A program made the position numbers and the translations under genes. Under the pieces are notes generated by a model. The model worked only from the letters and a program-made list of their open reading frames with translations. It was not told the origin of the DNA and did no database searches. Below, in pieces: positions 1 to 7,704 of a DNA stretch of 64,000 bases (within the stretch, counting starts at the first letter, position 1; every line of letters starts with the position of its first letter). This DNA comes from Butyrivibrio sp. AE2015 (GTDB lineage: Bacteria; Bacillota; Clostridia; Lachnospirales; Lachnospiraceae): positions 1-64,000 of the forward strand of contig NZ_ATVR01000015.1 of the NCBI RefSeq assembly GCF_000420825.1. The letters are read 5' to 3'.

Positions 1-92
1 GCATCAATGTTTTTTTCTGCCAGTATCCTTTCAAATATACGATCACCCAGCTGTTTTATTTTTGTAACAAGAAATCCACCATTTGTCTTCAT
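1..92 (-). CDS. MarR-family regulator, N-terminal fragment (cut by window edge)
   Basis: Only the first 30 codons lie in the window; the gene runs off the left edge. The visible peptide begins MKTNGGFLVTKIKQLGDRIF and continues FERILAEKNIDA, which resembles the first helix of MarR-type winged-helix regulators that dimerise through their N- and C-terminal helices. The ATG at 92 is preceded by AGGAG nine bases upstream, so the start is well supported. The promoter just upstream contains a long perfect palindrome, as expected for an autoregulated MarR gene. Family assignment rests on a short fragment and is moderate; the DNA-binding domain is outside the window. Confidence 0.6.
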   Translation of the reverse strand, partial: MKTNGGFLVTKIKQLGDRIFERILAEKNID

Positions 93-96
93 AATC

Positions 97-148
97 AAAT
101 ACTCCTATATCGTAGTTTTATGCTACGATATAGGAGTATTTTTGTCAA
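97..148 (-). promoter_or_regulatory. Promoter and palindromic operator of the MarR-like gene
   Basis: Bases 97-115 and 123-141 form a perfect inverted repeat with 19-bp arms and a 7-bp spacer. On the minus strand TTGACA (148-143) and TAGCAT (125-120) are spaced by 17 bases, giving a good sigma-A promoter whose -10 box sits inside the palindrome. The distal arm also contains the AGGAG ribosome binding site. Since transcription should start within the palindrome, only one arm would be transcribed, so a protein operator is more likely than an RNA hairpin. Autorepression by the adjacent MarR-like protein is inferred. Confidence 0.75.
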
Positions 149-221
149 GCACACATATCATAACTTCCAATTTTCCACTCTAAGTCCCTAGAAGGTGGAG
201 CGTTATGCTGAAACATAATGC

Positions 222-479
222 TTATATTTTATCATCTAATATAAATGTATTTACACTAATACTTTCATTTTCGAGTAGAGATAATAGTCTTGCGGAAGGG
301 CCGTTTGGTACATTCATGCCACTTTCCCATGCTTGTACAGTCTTTTTTGAGACCCCCAGCCATTTAGCCAGGAATCCTTGCGAGGTTCCTGTTTTTTTAC
401 GGATATTTTTAATGTCTTCAGCAGTATATTCTTTTACCGGTTTTACCTGGCAATATGAATTATATTTATCTTTCATCAC
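222..479 (-). CDS. Xre/HigA-type helix-turn-helix protein, no visible toxin partner
   Basis: An 85-residue protein with a single Cro/CI-type helix-turn-helix at about residues 20-75. The recognisable core is IRKKTGTSQGFLAKWLGVS followed by KKTVQAWESG, the arrangement seen in HigA/NadS-like antitoxins and small Xre regulators. Such antitoxins normally sit next to a RelE/HigB-type toxin, but no toxin-length reading frame is found on either side: downstream is the MarR operator, upstream is an intergenic stretch and then the transposase gene. It may be an orphan antitoxin left after mobile-element activity, or a simple stand-alone repressor. The start uses tandem ATG codons; the next one at 476 is equally possible. 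Confidence 0.8.
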   Translation of the reverse strand: MMKDKYNSYCQVKPVKEYTAEDIKNIRKKTGTSQGFLAKWLGVSKKTVQAWESGMNVPNGPSARLLSLLENESISVNTFILDDKI

Positions 480-590
480 TTGTCTCTTTGCGCATAAATA
501 AAGGACTTTTAGCCCTTATTATTAGTCTGGTTAATATTTATATTCCTTTTAATTATATTTTCTCAAGCGGCTTTTGTATACTTCAGAAAT

Positions 591-611
591 CTATACTATT
601 TAATAGTATAG
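591..611. promoter_or_regulatory. 21-bp palindrome upstream of the transposase gene
   Basis: CTATACTATT at 591-600 and its exact complement at 602-611 flank a single T. It lies in the 188-base gap between the Xre gene and the transposase start. It could be an operator for the neighbouring Xre protein or a small hairpin; IS30-type elements often insert near palindromes. The rest of the gap (480-667) shows no gene. Confidence 0.5.
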
Positions 612-632
612 TTTTCGGTTAAAATGTGGCTA

Positions 633-2015
633 TGGGGAATAATAAACTGCTCAAGATTGGGGGAATAATGTCAGAAATAATATCCAAGATGAAGTTTAAT
701 GATAGAGAAACTATTGAAATTGGTTTAGCGAGAAAACAGCCATTAGTCAAGATTGCTGCGTTATTAAATCGCCACGTGGCTTCCATTGCAAGAGAAATCA
801 AGAAACATCGTCTATTTGTCAGAGGAAGCTATTATGCAGGAAATGACTGTAACGGAGCTAAGGGATGTACAAAAAGGCATGTGTGCGGTGACGAAGCATG
901 TCCCATGTACTGTTACACCTGTCCGAAAGATTGCCATAAGTACTGTTCTGATTACTGCAGCACTAAGTGTACTGCTTTTAAGAAGCCGCCTTATGTATGC
1001 AATGGATGTGATAAGAGGCGTTACTGCAACGATGACAGATATTTCTATGATGCCAAAGTTGCTGATAAAAAGTCTGTTGAAGTCAGAAAGAAATCCAGAG
1101 AAGGGATTCATCTTACTGATGAAGAACTCGAAAGCGTTAATCGCATTCTTTCTGAAGGCATTAAGAAAGGCCAGCCTCTTGCACATATCTTTGCCGTTCA
1201 TGAACAGGAAATACCGATTACAAGTCGTACTGCGTATATTTATATCAATGATGGCCTCCTAGATGTAAGAAATATAGATCTGCGCAGGCAGACCAGATAC
1301 AGAAAAAGGCGTAAAAAGAAATCTGAATCAGGGATTCTAAATCAAAAGTTCAGACAGGGACGAACGTATCTTGAATTTTTGGCACTCATGGAAAACAGGT
1401 CCGAAATGGACGTCTTTGAGATGGACACAGTCAAGGGCAAGAGGAATCAGAAAAAGGTTCTGTTAACCATGATATTTAGAAGAAATAACGTCATGATCGT
1501 ATTCCTTATGCCGGATTGTACGGCGGATTCAGTAATTGACAGACTTGACTATCTTGAGAAAGGACTAGGCAAAGAGTGTTTTGCAAGACTCTTTGGAATA
1601 TGCCTTACCGATAATGGAAGCGAATTCAAGGCGGTTGATAAACTTGAGCATTCCATAGAGATTGAAGGTGCTCTCAGAACAAATGTCTATTATTGTGATC
1701 CTATGCAGTCTGGGCAAAAAGGTAAGCTTGAAAAGAATCATGAATATATCCGTTATGTGATTCCTAAAGGAACATCTCTTGTTCCCTATACACAAGAAGA
1801 TATCACCCTTTTGGTTAATCATATCAACAGCACTAAACGTCCTGGGCTCAACAACCTCTCACCTTATGAAATGATTTCTGATGACGATGAAGATATGCAT
1901 AAGCTGATGAAGTTTTTAGATCTTAAGCCGATACCGGCAAATGAAGTTAATCTTACGAAAGAACTTTTAAAAAAGTAATTTCTTCAAAAAAGAATTTTTG
2001 AGCAGAATATTTCCC
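633..2015 (+). mobile_element. IS30-family insertion sequence (ends tentative)
   Basis: The element is identified by its intact DDE transposase. Its ends are not certain. The best candidate terminal match is CTGCTCAA at 647-654 against its complement TTGAGCAG at 1998-2005, with GGGAA-type sequence on the outer side of both copies and a two-base gap in the alignment. GGCTA occurs just outside both positions (628-632 and 2016-2020) and could be a target duplication, but five bases can match by chance, and IS30 elements usually duplicate fewer bases. Treat the boundaries as a hypothesis. Confidence 0.4.
668..1978 (+). CDS. IS30-family transposase with cysteine-rich N-terminal region
   Basis: A 436-residue DDE transposase that moves the element by cut and joining of DNA ends. 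An N-terminal helix-turn-helix (roughly residues 8-45, with LNRHVASIAREIKKH) is followed by a run of about 17 cysteines at residues 60-125 in CxxC-like pairs, probably zinc binding. The RNase H-like catalytic core carries D in FEMDTVKG, D in LTDNGSEF and E in KGKLEKNHEYIR, the usual IS30 D-D-E pattern. The frame is open further upstream, but GGGGG five bases before the ATG at 668 supports this start. The frame is intact, so the gene may be active. It is flanked by an orphan regulator and an HD gene facing it. Confidence 0.9.
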   Translation: MSEIISKMKFNDRETIEIGLARKQPLVKIAALLNRHVASIAREIKKHRLFVRGSYYAGNDCNGAKGCTKRHVCGDEACPMYCYTCPKDCHKYCSDYCSTKCTAFKKPPYVCNGCDKRRYCNDDRYFYDAKVADKKSVEVRKKSREGIHLTDEELESVNRILSEGIKKGQPLAHIFAVHEQEIPITSRTAYIYINDGLLDVRNIDLRRQTRYRKRRKKKSESGILNQKFRQGRTYLEFLALMENRSEMDVFEMDTVKGKRNQKKVLLTMIFRRNNVMIVFLMPDCTADSVIDRLDYLEKGLGKECFARLFGICLTDNGSEFKAVDKLEHSIEIEGALRTNVYYCDPMQSGQKGKLEKNHEYIRYVIPKGTSLVPYTQEDITLLVNHINSTKRPGLNNLSPYEMISDDDEDMHKLMKFLDLKPIPANEVNLTKELLKK

Positions 2016-2044
2016 GGCTAAGCGCATAATTCGTGATGCAAATG

Positions 2045-2222
2045 GGTTGCGATAACTTTTTCAAACTTATCGTGAGTCGTCTTCTTAGATTGCGAACTTA
2101 AACGGGATAAATTTTTAAGTTGCCCATTTTTCTGCACTTTTAAGCATAAAAAATGACCTGATTTTAACATTTTTCAGGTCATTTCGTAATATACAGGTTA
2201 TTTGGTTGCGTTAACTTTTTCA
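2045..2222. repeat. 19-bp direct repeat flanking a terminator
   Basis: GGTTGCGATAACTTTTTCA at 2045-2063 recurs at 2204-2222 with one mismatch (T for A at the eighth base). The second copy touches the stop codon of the HD gene and the first lies just beyond the tentative IS right end. No protein-coding explanation is seen; they may be ends of a decayed mobile element or regulator sites. Confidence 0.6.
2151..2184 (-). terminator. Rho-independent terminator of the HD-domain gene
   Basis: An 11-bp stem (2151-2161 with 2174-2184) and 12-base loop. On the minus strand it is followed by a run of T, placing it as the terminator of the HD gene 40 bases upstream. Confidence 0.75.
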
Positions 2223-2223
2223 T

Positions 2224-3000
2224 TTAAGCCTTCTTTTTAGAATAAAAGCTTTCAAGCTCTGCTTTTGTTTCCTCAAGAGCCTTTTTAGTAGTATCATTAT
2301 TAGTCGGGAAGTCAAACATTTGATACAGATATCCCTGTTCTTTGGCCAGTTCCCAGCTCTTTGGATATACAAGTTCAAAAGAAAGTGCTATGTGACCAAT
2401 TAGGTGTTCCGCGGGTGAAACCATAATATCCCGAAAAATGGCATGATGTTCTCTGACCTGGTCCATGACTTTTTGTGAGACTCCCGATGAAAAAAGCACA
2501 TCTCTTGTCACATTATAGATTTCTTCCATAGGTGTCTCTACATTTACTCTTAAAATATCAACCTTGTCAGCATCCCTTAGAATATTGCAAAAGACAAGTG
2601 TTTTCCCCGATACCAGGCTGTCAATCCTATATTTATTGTGCTGTCTGATCACTATCTCAAGATCCTTATCCCATGACCTGAAATCCATATAATCTTTGAT
2701 CAGATTTTCCTCTCCAAAAAGTAGGTCTGCCCCAAATTCAGCATGGTCAACAGATTCAGAATCAATGAAAGTATTATATCTTTTGACCTGTTCAAATCTT
2801 CCTACATCATGTAGCATTCCTGAAAGCCATGCAAAATCAATATCCTCATCTTTAAGATCAAGGCTTTTTGCTATTTCTTCGCAGTTATCTGCTACTCTGT
2901 ATGTATGAGCTATTTTGAGTGCTATTTTGGGATTTGATGGATCATAATTCCTTGTATATGCTGCAAACTGCTCTTTTACTCTTTGTCTGTCTATTTTCAT
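2224..3000 (-). CDS. HD-domain metal-dependent hydrolase
   Basis: A 258-residue cytoplasmic protein with one HD domain. The metal ligands are visible: H in KIAHTYRV (about residue 32), HD in GMLHDVGRFEQ (about 64-65), and D in RDADKVDILR. HD proteins of this layout act as phosphohydrolases on nucleotides or phosphodiester bonds, but the substrate cannot be told from the sequence. It lacks the GYP extension of cyclic-di-GMP phosphodiesterases. The gene is monocistronic, with its own terminator, and converges on the IS30 transposase. Nothing upstream indicates a specific pathway. Confidence 0.85.
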   Translation of the reverse strand: MKIDRQRVKEQFAAYTRNYDPSNPKIALKIAHTYRVADNCEEIAKSLDLKDEDIDFAWLSGMLHDVGRFEQVKRYNTFIDSESVDHAEFGADLLFGEENLIKDYMDFRSWDKDLEIVIRQHNKYRIDSLVSGKTLVFCNILRDADKVDILRVNVETPMEEIYNVTRDVLFSSGVSQKVMDQVREHHAIFRDIMVSPAEHLIGHIALSFELVYPKSWELAKEQGYLYQMFDFPTNNDTTKKALEETKAELESFYSKKKA

Positions 3001-3174
3001 TTTTCTTAATTATCCTCGATTACATTTATTGTACGTCCCAATGATACCATTTTCTAAGTCATTGCGTAAAAAAAGTTTATTTTTAATTTATAAAAATCTA
3101 ACACCAAAATCATCGCTTAGTCGTATAAATAAATATATGATAGATATAGGATTACGCAAATAGGAGGGATTATC

Positions 3175-3363
3175 ATGAAAATAGAAGAAGCTGAAAAGAT
3201 CATCAACAGCTCCAGTAATATGGATGAAGCCTTGAAGAAACTTAATATCTCTAAAGTAAAATTAACTGATGATCAGTTAGAAATGATTGCCGGAGGTGTT
3301 GACTGGACTAAAGTTGTACTAAAAATATTCAAAGAGGTTGTTAAAAATGCTCCTACTAAATAA
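3175..3363 (+). CDS. Double-glycine leader peptide precursor (bacteriocin or signal peptide candidate)
   Basis: A 62-residue precursor with a strong ribosome site (AGGAGGG, seven bases before ATG). Residues 1-41 look like a leader ending KLTDDQLEMIAGG, the hallmark of peptides exported and cut after GG by C39-peptidase ABC transporters; the same ending is found in Nif11-type leaders. The predicted core VDWTKVVLKIFKEVVKNAPTK continues to the stop, after V42; it has five lysines against two acidic residues, and its hydrophobic residues fall at 3-4 spacing, as in a cationic amphipathic helix. It has no Cys, so no lanthionine or disulfide. No C39 transporter, modification enzyme or immunity gene is adjacent, so export machinery must be elsewhere. 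A good terminator follows at once, marking a single-gene unit. Confidence 0.7.
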   Translation: MKIEEAEKIINSSSNMDEALKKLNISKVKLTDDQLEMIAGGVDWTKVVLKIFKEVVKNAPTK

Positions 3364-3368
3364 ATGAA

Positions 3369-3402
3369 AAAAAGGGATTCTCAATTACGGGAATCCCTTT
3401 TT
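3369..3402 (+). terminator. Terminator after the peptide gene
   Basis: Twelve-base-pair stem (3369-3380 with 3391-3402), ten-base loop and a T-rich 3' arm. The A-rich opposite side means it can also end transcription from the minus side. Confidence 0.85.
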
Positions 3403-3448
3403 GTATACTAATTATCGGCTTGACTTACTGACAATTTTTTATAGGTGA

Positions 3449-3994
3449 TTACTTTCTGGCTTCATCCATGAAATACATTCTTGTACCGGGGTCAAAATGA
3501 TTTTTGGGCCTGTTATTTTCAAAAATAGCATAATTTTTTAGCATATTCTTTATACTATTTCTTGTTATAGCGCTTTCAGTCTGACTAAGTTCATTTGCAA
3601 CATTTGAAAGCTCAGCAATCTCCTGCTGCATCATAAGCATGTTATTTGCCATATTTGTCATGATCTGAATAACATTACCCGGATTATCTCTCATGAAATC
3701 ATTAAGCAGTTCCTCAGTTATTCTAAGCAGCTTAATCTTGGAAAAAGAAATGATCGTATATATTGCAGGCTTTTTTGTAAGAATTCCAAATTCACCAAAA
3801 CAGCTGCCGGGGCAAAGTATTCCCAGGAGTACTTCATTTTCAGTACCATACCCTGTGTACATTTCAACATGACCACTTAAGATTTTATACATATCAAGAT
3901 TTCTTTCGCCTTCCCGAAGTATAATTGTTCCCTCGGGAATCTCATATATCTGATTTCTCAGTGTCACGCTTTTTTCATCAAATACTTTGCCCAT
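3449..3994 (-). CDS. Cyclic-nucleotide-binding-domain-like protein without HTH
   Basis: A 181-residue protein whose residues about 15-115 fit the CRP/cNMP-binding beta-roll: EGTIILREGERNLDMYKIL, then LLGILCPGSCFGEFGILT. The phosphate-binding cassette has FGE but the usual arginine of the R-x-A motif is replaced by KPA, so binding of cAMP or cGMP is doubtful. The following helix (about 115-145) is rich in Met and Asn, and the remaining 40 residues are not a recognisable helix-turn-helix. It is therefore unlikely to be a CRP-type transcription factor and may be a sensory or regulatory subunit. It follows the clostripain-like gene by 59 bases on the same strand and may be cotranscribed. Confidence 0.75.
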   Translation of the reverse strand: MGKVFDEKSVTLRNQIYEIPEGTIILREGERNLDMYKILSGHVEMYTGYGTENEVLLGILCPGSCFGEFGILTKKPAIYTIISFSKIKLLRITEELLNDFMRDNPGNVIQIMTNMANNMLMMQQEIAELSNVANELSQTESAITRNSIKNMLKNYAIFENNRPKNHFDPGTRMYFMDEARK

Positions 3995-4053
3995 AAAAGA
4001 CAGCCCTCTTTTTTCTCAAACATGGTTACTAATATCCCATAAAGGTCTGATAC

Positions 4054-7000
4054 TTATTCCTGGTTTTCATTAGAATCTTCATCATTGTTATTATCCTGCT
4101 GATCATCACCTTCATCAGAGCCGCCGTCATGATCTTCAGCTGTGTCCTCATTTACTATTGCGTCTTCTGACTGCTTTATCGCATCTTCAGTATCTATCGA
4201 TACATTTTTGTCAGAATCTTCAGTATTACTCTGAGCATCTGGATTTGAAGCTTCTACATTAGATGTTTCTTCAACGTTATTAGCGTCATCTGATGTTTCT
4301 TCAATTTCTGCACTATCTGCATCATCAGCTTCTTTTGCTTCTTCCAAATTTTCTGATTCTTCTGTTTCCTTTGTTGCCTCTAAAATCTCTGATTCTTCGG
4401 TGTTATCTGCTACTACACCTTCCTCAACTATATGATCATCAGCAGTTTCTTCAGCACTTTCCTCTTCTGCTGCAGCATCTTCTGTAACTTCTACGGCATC
4501 AGTTGTTTCTGATTTAGCCTCACTGATTATAGGTTCAGCCGGTTCATCGGTTCCAACAGCTCTTAAACTCTTGTCTGAATCTGTTTCATCAGCACTCTGA
4601 TCATTTTCAGAATTTTGGGCCATGGCTTCAGCATCTTTTGCTGCCTGCTGACGTACTTCTTCAGCTAATTTCTGACTATTTTCAAATGATGTATCATAAA
4701 CATGAACCTCAGTAACATAAGTTTCCAGGACATCTGAACCATATTCATCTTTGCTTAGCTCATACTGATTACCATAACTGTCACTTAATGTATATATAGG
4801 CATCAAATCAGTAATAGTCTGAAGTTTTAAGGAATTTTCCTTGTCAAAAAATACAGTGCCAATCGAATGGATCATGACATCTGTTGCGCCATCAACAATA
4901 TATGAAGCTCCACTTAAAAGCTCAAGATAGCAACCCTCAAGAGATTCGATATCGTTGTAAGGTCCAACCTCTCCATTACTTATATCCTGATATGAATCAA
5001 ATGAAAACTTATCATTTTCAGAGGATACATTCAAAAAGATAGTTCTTAACTTGCCATCACTAGCAGCTTCTTTAAAATACTTCTCTCTTTTCTCATAGCC
5101 ATCAGGTGTAGCTACATCACCTACGTTATTCCATATGGTCAATGGAATATATCCGTAATAAGTATTTGTTTCACTGTCAAAATAAGTCATGTAAAAACTT
5201 GTTATCTGGTCGTTTAACGTATACCATTTCTGATCAAATGGAGTAACTTTAATACTTACACTACTATTTTCTGTAGATTTTTCTGATGCATATGTGAAAA
5301 GAGATGTTTGTCCTATATCCTGATATGTGTCATCAATTTTTAATGCAACCCCTACGTTTACAGTATTATCAATAACAACTGGATCAACATTGACAATTTC
5401 TATAGTAGCAGTTTGCTCTACGTCATCTTTGGTTATCGTAATATTATCTTTTTTCACGCGATTATCAACAAAGTAACTAATGATTTCTTTTAAATCTTCC
5501 GCCTCTTCAAAATCTATACCAGCTTTTTCAATAAGGACACTTGTTTTATAATCTTCGCCTTTATCTTCAAGGATCTTGATTATATCATCTACATTATAAT
5601 TCTTAGTATCTTTCCAAAGGTCACCAACTACAAATGCTGAAACAGTGGTTAACGCCAATTGTGCATAAGCCTTCATATAGACATCATTGGCATTTATATT
5701 ACCGTAAATTTCTTCCACATCTGATGCTTTGGCATTTATGTAGTTCAGATCGCCCTTTTCATCTTTGCCTGCATATACCCTTGTAAAAGGCTGTATTGGA
5801 AAATTGATACTAAGACCACAGTTTACATATTCTTTATCTTTTCCACATGCATATATGATTGCATTATTATTAATTGAATTTTTAAGATTTATGCTTGCAT
5901 TTTGTAATGCAGAGCTTATTCCTTGTTCATTACTTAGCTTATTACAAAGCTTAACAATATCTAAGAGGCAATTATTGTCGTAACCATTTTTAGTGCCATA
6001 ATCGCCTTCTTTTCCAATTGTTGTTATTACCAATTCATAGCCTGTAATATCTTTAATATCACCAAGTAGAGCAATTGCAAAGTCGGACAAAGCTTCATCT
6101 AAATCATCCATCTTTGAACAATCAAATAGTGCAAGTGTTATATTACCTGAATTGTCCTTATACTGATCCATATATGAATCTATAATATTAGTTGCAAGTT
6201 CAGTTGTTTCCATATCGGGATTTTCACTGTAAGCAGTCATAAATTCATAGTAATCCCAGCCTGCACCCGGTTCGTTTTCTTCAGAAAAAATAAGGTAGTC
6301 AGAATATCCATGTAGAGCGTCTGCAACTTCAATTGTAGCCATCTGGCAGGCATCAAAGCCTATGAAATCAAATTTCTTGCCATCTTGTATAAAATCTGAA
6401 TTTTCAATTGAAGCCATCAGCTTGTCTAATGTAAAACCTACATCATTCCTTTTATCGGTCTTTTTTTCTTTTACATCATCATCATAGATTTCATCAAAAC
6501 CATATCCTTTTATTCCATTGCCATGATCCCATAAAATAAGATCATAATACTCAGAACTGGTTGAAGAAGTAACGTAATCAATAAAAGCGGTAAGATATGT
6601 GTTGTCCAGGAAGTAAAGATCTGTATATGTCTCACGTAAAGAAAGATAATTTATATTATTATCGTCTTTAAGCACTTCATATATCTGCACATCCCGAGAA
6701 ATATCCGTAGCATACAGATCATAAAGCTCATCAGCATATTTATTAACTTCTTTTTTCTCATTTTCATCCAGATCAGCTATCTGCTTGTCTGGATAAAGTA
6801 AATTACAGGCGTAATCTGCGTAGTAATCTCCATCATTCATGTGCCATTTATTTGTGCCGCCTGTAGTGATGTATATCTTTGTATTATCAGGTATATTAGC
6901 TCTTAAAAGATCCAGCATATTTTTGGTACCGAAACAAGAATTTGACTCAAGGTCTGTACCATTTAAAAAGATCATAATAGTTCTGGTATAAAGATCAATA

Positions 7001-7608
7001 ATTTCCTGATCTTCAGAATCACTAGTATCTTCTCCCGGATCCTGTGTGTTTTTTCTTTCAAGCTCAGCCTGTTCTTTAACAGCTTCTGCTATGGCAGCGT
7101 CAAAAGCCTCAAACTCCCTTGTATCTGCAATTGCAGTTAATACGCTCATAGGAATCTCAGTTCCATTTTCAAGCGCATCTATAAGAGTTTTATTTCCGGT
7201 TTTTTGTAATAAAGATTTATATCCTTCTTTTGAAATACCCGTAAAAACAGCAGAAAAACTTAAGTTTTTACCTTTTTTTAATTCAAGCTTGTTAAGGCCA
7301 AAGAAGAATTTAAGTGAAGGCAAACTTGTCTTTGCAAGTTTTTCGTCTAAAACAGTTATATTCAGCGCTACTTTATTGGAACCGTCTTTTACCTCATATG
7401 TGTCTTTTCCATCATATGAGATCAGTAGTCCGGGAAAAGAGTCTGATTTAAGAACTGTCCCTGTAGAATACAGCTTTTGTAACTGATCATATACAGATAC
7501 ACTCGCTGCGTAAGAAGTAAATGAATTGACGCCAATAAGCAATGGCGATGTCAAAATCATCACTGAAGATAATAAAACTACAATTATACTTTTTAGTTTT
7601 TTACCCAT
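4054..7608 (-). CDS. Secreted clostripain-like (peptidase family C11) protease with acidic tail
   Basis: An 1184-residue exported protein. A signal peptide spans about residues 1-35 (KKLKS, a hydrophobic core, then SYAAS). The C11 domain lies at about 205-560, with the catalytic dyad visible as H362 in LWDHGNG and C421 in GFDACQMATIE; C11 proteases cleave after Arg or Lys. A beta-rich region follows to about residue 960. The last 190 residues are very rich in Glu, Asp, Ser and Ala and appear unstructured. No LPxTG signal or membrane anchor ends the protein, so it is probably released or held by charge. GGAGGTG three bases before ATG 7608 decides the start over an in-frame upstream ATG at 7635. 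Extracellular proteolysis or cleavage of surface proteins is inferred. Confidence 0.88.
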   Translation of the reverse strand: MGKKLKSIIVVLLSSVMILTSPLLIGVNSFTSYAASVSVYDQLQKLYSTGTVLKSDSFPGLLISYDGKDTYEVKDGSNKVALNITVLDEKLAKTSLPSLKFFFGLNKLELKKGKNLSFSAVFTGISKEGYKSLLQKTGNKTLIDALENGTEIPMSVLTAIADTREFEAFDAAIAEAVKEQAELERKNTQDPGEDTSDSEDQEIIDLYTRTIMIFLNGTDLESNSCFGTKNMLDLLRANIPDNTKIYITTGGTNKWHMNDGDYYADYACNLLYPDKQIADLDENEKKEVNKYADELYDLYATDISRDVQIYEVLKDDNNINYLSLRETYTDLYFLDNTYLTAFIDYVTSSTSSEYYDLILWDHGNGIKGYGFDEIYDDDVKEKKTDKRNDVGFTLDKLMASIENSDFIQDGKKFDFIGFDACQMATIEVADALHGYSDYLIFSEENEPGAGWDYYEFMTAYSENPDMETTELATNIIDSYMDQYKDNSGNITLALFDCSKMDDLDEALSDFAIALLGDIKDITGYELVITTIGKEGDYGTKNGYDNNCLLDIVKLCNKLSNEQGISSALQNASINLKNSINNNAIIYACGKDKEYVNCGLSINFPIQPFTRVYAGKDEKGDLNYINAKASDVEEIYGNINANDVYMKAYAQLALTTVSAFVVGDLWKDTKNYNVDDIIKILEDKGEDYKTSVLIEKAGIDFEEAEDLKEIISYFVDNRVKKDNITITKDDVEQTATIEIVNVDPVVIDNTVNVGVALKIDDTYQDIGQTSLFTYASEKSTENSSVSIKVTPFDQKWYTLNDQITSFYMTYFDSETNTYYGYIPLTIWNNVGDVATPDGYEKREKYFKEAASDGKLRTIFLNVSSENDKFSFDSYQDISNGEVGPYNDIESLEGCYLELLSGASYIVDGATDVMIHSIGTVFFDKENSLKLQTITDLMPIYTLSDSYGNQYELSKDEYGSDVLETYVTEVHVYDTSFENSQKLAEEVRQQAAKDAEAMAQNSENDQSADETDSDKSLRAVGTDEPAEPIISEAKSETTDAVEVTEDAAAEEESAEETADDHIVEEGVVADNTEESEILEATKETEESENLEEAKEADDADSAEIEETSDDANNVEETSNVEASNPDAQSNTEDSDKNVSIDTEDAIKQSEDAIVNEDTAEDHDGGSDEGDDQQDNNNDEDSNENQE

Positions 7609-7704
7609 ATACACCTCCATGTAAAAACAACACACTTCTTAGATATATATATCGGGTAAAAAGCTTTCCGTGCTAATAATAAAACGATAAAAAAAGTATT
7701 AAAT

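Noticed and set aside
198..221. Imperfect inverted repeat after the Xre gene (AGCGTTATG and CATAATGCT)
   Set aside because: It lacks a T-run and has a mismatch, so it is not supported as a terminator.
812..1262. Overlapping frames on both strands within the transposase gene
   Set aside because: They do not resemble any protein and are explained by the transposase coding frame.
4293..4487. Leu-rich plus-strand reading frame inside the clostripain-like gene
   Set aside because: It is antisense to the Glu/Asp/Ser-rich tail; the Leu run reflects the opposite strand's GAA/GAT codons and there is no ribosome site.
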